A stretch of DNA of 64,000 bases from Shewanella acanthi (GTDB lineage Bacteria > Pseudomonadota > Gammaproteobacteria > Enterobacterales > Shewanellaceae), in the NCBI RefSeq assembly GCF_019457475.1, contig NZ_CP080413.1, forward strand, positions 2,852,001 through 2,916,000, written 5' to 3'. This document shows, piece by piece, positions 35,601 through 44,600 of this stretch (its first letter is position 1; the number at the start of each line of letters is the position of its first letter). The notes beneath the pieces are model-generated. The model did not search any database. It was given only the letters and a program-made list of their open reading frames with translations, and had not been told where the DNA came from. The translations under genes were made by a program, and so were the position numbers.

Positions 35601-38600
35601 GGCGCATCGTTTACGGGGTTCACAGTGATAGTGACCGTCGCAGGGTTAGAGTGCACGGGCGGCTCTTCGGGTGAAGCATTACCGCTATCATCGACCAGAT
35701 AGACGAAGCTATCAGGGCCAAAGTAATCCTTATCTGGGGTGTAAGTGACCACACCAGTGATGGGGTCGACACTCACTCGGCCATGTTGTGGTGATTGAAT
35801 AATCAATACCGTTGCGGGATCGGGTTTACCGTCCTCGATATCAGTATCGTTCGCCAGTATATCAATCTCGACCGAAGCATCTTCATCCACTGTCGCGGTA
35901 TCGTCTTCGGCAACGGGCGCATCATTCACATCAAGCACGGTAAAGTACACTGTTGCCACATTACTCATTAGCCCATGTTCATCGGCGACTTTATATTGCA
36001 GTGCATCATTACCAACAAAGTCAGTATCCGGAGTGAATGTCAGCACGCCATTTTGCTCACTCACTTGACCATGTGCCGGTTGCTGCACAATCACGATGCT
36101 GCTGACATCCAAGTCATCCCCATCGATATCGATATCGTTTTGCAGAATATCAATATCAACTGGCAGGTCTTCATCGGTGCTCACCGCATCGCTGATGGCT
36201 TGTGGCGCATCATTGACCTCAATCACGTTAATCGTCACACTCGCCACATTGGAGCTGACTTTCAAATTATCACTCACTTGATAGCTGAAACTGTCCACAC
36301 CGTTGAAGTTCAGCGCTGGGGTATAGGTCACCCTACCGTTGGTGGGACTCACAGAAACAACACCATGCAACGGCATTTGAGTGATGATAACGCTCGATGG
36401 AATGAGGCGGTTATCATCATCGCTGTCATTGGCCAAGACATCGATAGTCACTGGGGTTTCTTCTAGGGTGGAAGTGACATCGTCAATGGCCACAGGTGCA
36501 TCATTGACCGAGGTCACCGTGATGGTCACGGTGGCGGTGGCGGTGCCGCCCTTACCATCGGAGATGGTATAGGTGATAGTGACGGTGCCATTAAAATCCG
36601 CATCGGGCGTAAAGCTTAAGCTACCATCGGGATTGATGCTCACTTGCCCAGAGGTGGCGATTGCTGAAGTCACTGTCAGGGTATCGCCATCGGCGTCGGT
36701 ATCATTACCCAGTACATTAACAGTAACGGGGCCGCCATCCTCTTCCATGGTCAACACATCATCAACTGCCACCGGTACGTCATTCACGCTTACCACGTTA
36801 ATCGCAATCGTGGCCACCGTTGAAACGCCACCATCGTCATCGGTCACCCTGAAGGTAAAGCTGTCAGTGCCGAAGTAATTGGCCGCAGGTGTGTATACCC
36901 TATTCGCGCCAGTGCCCGACAGTTGACCATGGCTGGGTTGACTAACAAGTGTGTAACTGGCAATCGTGCCGTCCACATCGGTGCCCGTCAGGGTAATAGT
37001 GAGTGGCACATCCTCATTGGTGGTCAGGCTTTGGGCATTGGCGACAGGAATGTCATTCACATCACTGACGTTAATCACTATGGTGGCAGGTGCAGACACT
37101 CCGCCGTCATCATCGGTGACTCTGAAGGTGAAACTATCACTGCCAAAGTAATTACTGGCAGGGGTATAGACGAGGTTCGCGCCAGTGCCCGACAATTGGC
37201 CATGGCTTGGTTGACTGACAAGTGTGTAACTGGCGATACTGCCATCCACATCCAGCCCTGTAAGCGTGATATTGAGTGGCACATCCTCATTGGTGGTCAG
37301 ACTTTGGGCATTGGCGACAGGCAGGTCATTCACATCTGCAACCGTAATGACAATGGTTGCTAACGCCGACACACCGCTGTCGTCATCGGTCACAGTGAAG
37401 GTAAAACTGTCAGGACCGAAGTAATTGGCCGCAGGTGTATATACCCTATTTGCGCCAGTGCCCGACAGTTGACCATGGCTGGGTTGACTAACAAGTGTGT
37501 AACTGGCAATCGTGCCATCCACATCGGTGCCCGACAGCGTGATATTCAGCGGCACATCCTCATTGGTGGTCAGGCTTTGGGCGTTAGCGACAGGCAGGTC
37601 ATTCACATCACTGACGTTAATCACTATGGTGGCAGGTGCAGACACTCCGCCGTCATCATCGGTGACTCTGAAGGTGAAACTGTCGGAGCCAAAGTAATTG
37701 CTCGAAGGAGTATAAACGAGGTTCGCGCCACTGCCCGACAGTTGACCATGGCTGGGTTGACTGACAAGTGTGTAACTGGCGATAGTGCCGTCCACATCGG
37801 TGCCCGTCAGGGTAATATTGAGTGGCACATCCTCATTGGTGGTCAGACTTTGGGCATTGGCGACAGGCAAGTCATTCACGTCCGCAACCGTAATGACAAC
37901 GGTTGCTAACGCCGACACACCGCTGTCATCATCGGTGACGGTGAAGGTAAAGCTGTCTGTCCCAAAATAATTCGCCGCTGGCGTGTAGACTCGACTTGCC
38001 CCCGTGCCGGAAAGCTGGCCGTGGCTTGGTTGGCCAACCAAAGTGTAGCCGACAATGCTGCCGTCGATATCAAGGCCCGTTAAGGTGATATTGAGTGGCA
38101 CATCCTCATTGGTGCTCAGACTTTGGGCATTGGCGATAGGTAAGTCATTGATGTCATTTATTGTGATGCTCACCGTCGCAATGTTGGAGGTTAAGGAACC
38201 GTCAGAAACACTAAAGGTGAAGCTGTCAGTGCCGTTGAAGTTTGCCGTCGGCGTGTAAACCAGATTAGGTGCATTCCCCGTTACACTGCCACGGGTTGGC
38301 GAGCTCAGTAAGGTGTAACTTAAGCTGTTACCGTCAACATCGCTGCCGGTTAAGGTGATGCTTAACGGCACATCCTCATTGGTACTCAGACTTTGCGAGT
38401 TCGCCACCGGCGCTTCATTCACATTGGTGACATTAATGGTAACGATGGCCGAACCCGTTAAGCTGCCATCACTGACCTGTACTGTCAGGCTATAGCTGTT
38501 AACGGTCTCATAATCGAGTGTTCCAATCAGGGTGATTTCACCCGTGGTCGGATTAATGCTGAACTTACCCGCGCTATTTCCGGCCGTGATGCTGTAGGTC

Positions 38601-41600
38601 ACGCTATCACCATTGTTATCGCCACTGACCACGGTCACCAGTGAGAGTGGCGTTGCGGTGTTTTCGGCAACCTCAATGGTTTCAGGGCGTGCCCAGGGCG
38701 CTTCATTGATAAACTTACCAAAGCGCACCGGCGCAGTTTCGCCCGCTTCAGCGTACAGCACCACACTCGTTGGAGTGGTATCGGTGTACCCGCCAAACGC
38801 AGACACCGTCGCCGTATTTACCCCAGGGGTAATGCCCGTTAAGCGCACTAAGCCATTGGCATCGCTCACCCCAGTTTCACCCGAAGTCATGGTGACCGTC
38901 ACCCCAGCTAAGGGCAGTTCTTCACCATCCTGCACCCCATTGTTATTCGCATCACTGAACACATACACCAACACAGTGGCATCGGGCTGCAGACCGAAAT
39001 TGCTGCTGCCATCATAGGAGGTCATATTAATGGTTTCAGGGTTGTTATTGGTGGTCACCTCATAGCCCTGGGGCACCGTCAGGCTCAACGACAGTCCACT
39101 GCCCGATACCCGCATGAACTCAAAAGTACCACTGCTTGATGTCACGGTATCGGTAAAGCCCGTTAGGCTGAGGGTCAGACCAGGTAGCGACTGTTCCTGC
39201 GCATCTTGCACACTGTTAGCGTCGATATCCTCAAACACCGTCCCTGCCACAATGCCCGAAAATTGGTCACCAAATACCGCTGGGATATCGGCCTTACCAT
39301 TGCTGTCTAGGGTAACCGACACACTGTTGGCTGTGGTACTGACATAGTTCGTTGGGTCAGTTTCCTCCACCGTATAGGTTTGACTGGCGGTCACGCCCGT
39401 AAAGCTGTACTGGCCATTGACTAAGGTTTGGGTCGTTGCGCCACCATTTAAGCTAATCGTTACCCCACCAATGCCGTTTTCACCCGCATCCCGGCGCAGG
39501 TTACCGTTAATGTCGTGATACACCTCACCATCGATGGTGCCTGAGACTTTTATGCCAAACTGCAGACCGGCATTAACGTTAATGTCGCTCACAATCACCG
39601 TTTTAGTTTCGGCTGTGGTCGCCACAAAGCCCGTTGGCACGGTGATGCTCAAGCTATAGGTTGCATCGGCAAGATTACCGAAATAGAAGCTGCCATCGGA
39701 TTGAGTCGTGTCCGTTACAGGGCCTGCGGTAATGGTCATCACCACGCCATTAACGCCGGGCTCGCCATCGTCATAGACACCGTTGGCATTGAGGTCATTA
39801 AACACTAGCCCCGTCACCACGCCCCGCTTCATATCAGCAAAGTTGGCCACCGTCTGTGAACTTGGCAGGGTGATATTTTTAGAATTGCTGGTCACACTGA
39901 CATAGCCTAATGGGTCTTGCTCTTCGACGCGGTAACGCCCCTCTGGCAAGGTCACATTGTAATAGCCATCGGCATCGGTCAGCACAGCAGTGACGATATC
40001 CCCAGGTTGGTAGGTTACGCCATCGATTAATACCGCACTGCTGCCTTGGTTGTAAATGGTGATAACCACATATTGCAGGCCTTGCTCACCATCATCGGAG
40101 CGGCCGTTGCCGTTATCATCACTGAACACAAACCCTGAAAGACTCCCTGCTCCGAGGTCACCAAAATTCACTATCGCGCTACCACCTGAGGCGAAGGAGG
40201 CGGGCAACATATCGCTGGTGCTACTGACATAGCCCGCAGGGTTAGTTTCGGTCACATAATAACGGGTGTTGGCGGCAAGACCGGTAACACTGTAACTGCC
40301 ATCACTTGCCGTAGTGGTACTTCCCACCACGGCACTGGACTCGTCGGTCACCGTCACGGTTACACCAGATAGACCCGACTCAGAGCCATCTTTAGCGCCG
40401 TCACCATCCTTGTCGTAGTAGACCACTCCGCGTATTTCGCCTTCGGCGACCAAACCAAAACTCACCGAAAGATTACTGCCACTGGTGTAATTGACCGTGA
40501 CATTGACCGCTGAGCTGGGAATATAGCCTGAGGGGTAACCCACATTAGAGATAGTGTAAACACCGCTGCTGCTCGAGGTGAAATCAAGGGACAACAAACC
40601 ACCGCCACTGGTCGTGCCTGCACTGCCGCCATCAAGATTAATGGCCACACCATCAAGGCTGGGTTCACCCGTATCGAAAACCCCATCGCCGTCGAGGTCA
40701 TCGAAGGTAAAGACGGTGATGTGAGAAACCACTCGTACTGGAATATCAATGGCAGCGGTCGATGCACCAATCACAGTGACATTTTTAGTGGTTTGCGTAT
40801 AACCCGAGGCCAACGCATTGCGGATGCGATAGTTCCCCGCGGCAAATCCCGTCACACTGTAACTGTCGCCGTTATCAACAAAGGTGTAATCCACGCCAGA
40901 AGTCAGCAGCACACCGGCTTCGGTGAAGATCTCAACCGCTTGAGAACCGAAAGCCGATTCAGTGCCGACTTGATAGGTATCATCGCCATTATCATCGACA
41001 AATACGGTGCCCGCGATAGACCCTACAGGGGCTGCAAAGCCACCATTCACCGCCTCAAAGGTATCGGGCGGCACATCACGGAAACCCTGCCAGTCTTTTT
41101 GCAGTGGGTCTGTGTTAGACGCAGAAGAGGAATAGAACACCCCAATGCCAACATTGGCATCGTAGTTGGCGAAGGAGTCTGGGAAGTCATCCACAGGGAT
41201 GCGTACATCGAGGTAAAAATCGTGACTCTTACCGCAAATCACTGAGGTATCTTCGGTCACGGTAACAGCGGATAGCGCCTTATCGGCAGCAGTCGCATTA
41301 GAGCCCGCGGCAATATAATCTTTCACCGCCGCACCATCATCAATCAGATAATTGCTGTTGGTGTCTTGATAGAGCCAGACCCTATCGAGCTTACTCGACG
41401 CATAGGTGCCGTCGATATCGATAATGTAGTCATTAGTACCGTCGTTATCGATATCAATCAAGAAATCCCAGTGGGCACTTTGTAAGCCAGGACCATTACG
41501 ACCACTCTCCGATGGGTTAGCATCGAGACGCATCCTCAGCACGAGATACGCATCATTGGTGGTGGCAAGATTAGTATCGGTATCCTCGTATTTAATCCAA

Positions 41601-44600
41601 GTACTGGGCATAGCACCGGGGCTTGCACCATCGGCTGAGCAAGAAGCAATATCGATAGCCGATGGCTGCACCGCCGCGCCGCCATTGGTGGGATCGCTTG
41701 AGCTTTCATGGTCGTACACCACCTGACCGCCCACGGTGTAGGGAATAAAATTATTGATAGCACTTGAGCCGCCGGCATTCGGATCGCCCGCTTCTGGCTG
41801 AGCATTAACAATCACTTTAATTAACAGGTAATCGGTTTCGATGCCGTCAGTGACTTTAATCTTGAAGTAATCAACACCATAAAAGTCAGCATCTGGTGTA
41901 TAGGTCAACACGCTTGGGCTCGATCCCGTGCCACTTACCGTGGCAGTACCATGCAGGCCATCGGTTTCCAGACTCCAAGTGAGGGTGTCACCAATGTTTA
42001 AATCAACGGCTGTAACACTCGGCGCAACCCAAGCAATAGGCGACTCATCCTCATCAATCGTCACGGTGAGCGGCGCAGATTGCGCAATCACTGGCGGGGC
42101 ATTGAGGGGATCGCTACCATTGGCGATTTCATCGCCGTCGGTTATACCATCGCCATCGGTATCCGTCAGCAGTGGATTAGTGCCATAGGTAGCCTCGTCG
42201 GTATCACTTAAGCCGTCATTATCATCATCGGGGTCGATAGCGTCAGGCGCGCCATCGCCATCGGTATCTATGCTATCAAGCGCTGCAGTCCAAGTTGAAA
42301 AACTATTGATGCCTGTCAGGGTGAAGGTATTGAGCGTGTCATCAAACGCTGCAGCTTGTTTAATCCAAGTCACACCGCTGTCGGTCGATTTATAGAGGAG
42401 TAAACTCGTTTCATCAATGCCGTTGAGTTCACTTTCATCGTAGTTAAAAACCAAGGTGCCATTCAGGCCTGTATCGTTAGTTGGGGTGATGTCATATACC
42501 CGTTTGATACCTAAGCCCGTAAATCCTACACCATGACTGCGGCTCACTGTGGTTGAGCCCATATCGGCGGCGGTGGTCAAAATCGCGCCTAAACCTGCAA
42601 CGTTCTGCGCGCTGATGTTACTTAAAGGCCTTGTGGTCGTGATTTCCCCTGTGCCGAGGGTATCAAAGAGTAGACCTTGCTCAAACAGGTAGGCGCTTGG
42701 CCCCATATTAATGGTTTGGCCGTTTAAGTCTAAAGTCGTTGAAAGGAAGAAATAACTGTTGACTGTCATGTCAGTCGACAGTGTGGGTGACGAAGTGCTG
42801 GTGATACCGAAAAGATTGACCGTAGGCACAGCTGCAATCGAAGGTAACACCGTCGTTTTACTGGTAATACCCACGTTATCGGTATCGATAGGTGCGCGTT
42901 GCAATGACCAGTTATTGGCGTCTGTCCAATCCGAGGTATAACCTAGCCAAGTGTTGAAGGAGCTTGAATCGACCCAATTAGGTTCAATCATGCTATTCAA
43001 GGTACCGTCATGTCCCTTACCACTGTCGTCTGAAAGACTGGTGCCGCTACTGGCATTTGCTTGATAATAGGCGAGTAACGATGTTTGAGACTTGGGGTTT
43101 GCTAAGGTACGGAACATATTATCGCGAATGTCTTGCTCACTTCGCACTGAATTCCAAATTCGCATTTCATCGAGCTGTCCATTCATCAAAAAGGTACTTC
43201 CCGAGGTTCCAATACCTATTCGAACATTTGTGCCTGTATTGAGAATGTTTGAGCTAGCACCCAGTCCACCGGTTTGACAGGGCGTTGATGGGGTTTCTTT
43301 AACGCCATCGACATACAGCGTCATTCCCACTCCGCTTTCAAAAACACCTGCAACATGGTGCCATTGGCCATCATCCGCGGGGTGTGAACTTCCATAGCAG
43401 CGAATGTAATTAGCGCTACCACCAATATGCATCATTAACGTGTTATTACGATAACCTAATCCCCAAGTCATCGCGCCATATTCGGCAGTTGAGATATCAT
43501 GGCGAGCGATGAAATTCATATCATCGGTGGTGTTAAATTTCACCCAAGTCTCAATGGTGATAATGTTGGTCGTTGAGAGTGGGGCCCAGCCCGTAGTGGG
43601 AATACTGATACTTCCCCTCACAGCATCAAAATTGAGCGCCTTGGGCATGGGCGGTGTCGCCTGACGATATACTGCATTTAGATCAGCAATCCAAGTCACC
43701 CCTGTGCCATCGGAGTTGTAATAGGAGGCCCCATCATCACCGCTGACCAAATCAGCAACCCCTGTCGAGTCAAGGAAGCTACCGGTGTAAATATTGATTT
43801 TCCCACCGCTGCCGGTCGTGAGCACCCCAGACTGATACACCACATCCCCCCCCGTTTCGGTACCTGCCGTAGCAGCATCCCCAGCCGTTAATTCAATCGC
43901 AGTTGCAGATACCGAGGTGGTCGTAAGATTGGCATTAATCACAATATCGCCGGTTTGGCTGGTCATGCTGATATCACCGCTACCGCCGTCAACGGCAGCA
44001 GAAACAGTAATCGCATCTTGGGTATCTAAAGCGGTATCCGTGGCATTGAAGGTGACGCCACCGCCTGCGGTAACGCTTGCAGTTTGGCTAATGGTTTTAC
44101 CAGTTGCACTAAACTCACCTGCAGTATTAATGGCATAGCCAAGGGTAAGGGCTGTGTTGGTTTCTAAAGATAACAGCCCTGATGTCGTCGTTGCGCTTGC
44201 TGGGTCAAAGTGAATATCACCGTTAACCGCGGTAAGCAACACATCACCGCTAGTGGTGGTCAGTTGCCCCTTAGGACTAGTACTATTGTTCATCTGCAGG
44301 CCAATCCAAATCCCCTGCTTATTAGTGACAGTCCCCACTGACGTTAATGAACCTGTGATATCAATCGTACCACTGGTGGTCGTGATAGTGCTGCCAAGGT
44401 CAATCCCCACCCCTGCAACATGACCAAGATTCGTCGCGGTATCAATATCCCCAATAAGGGTTACATCCCCTGTGCCAGTAATAACCTGTCCACCAGAGCG
44501 AATCCAAATACCGTGATCTAAGTTATGATTTGCTGACGCTCGATTTCGCCCTGCTGCATAAAAGTCCCCACCTCCGGTATTGACTGTACGCACATTCGAA

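Noticed and set aside
36780..38150. 273-bp repeats as a mobile or CRISPR-type array
   Set aside because: They are in frame, encode protein domains and have no spacers.
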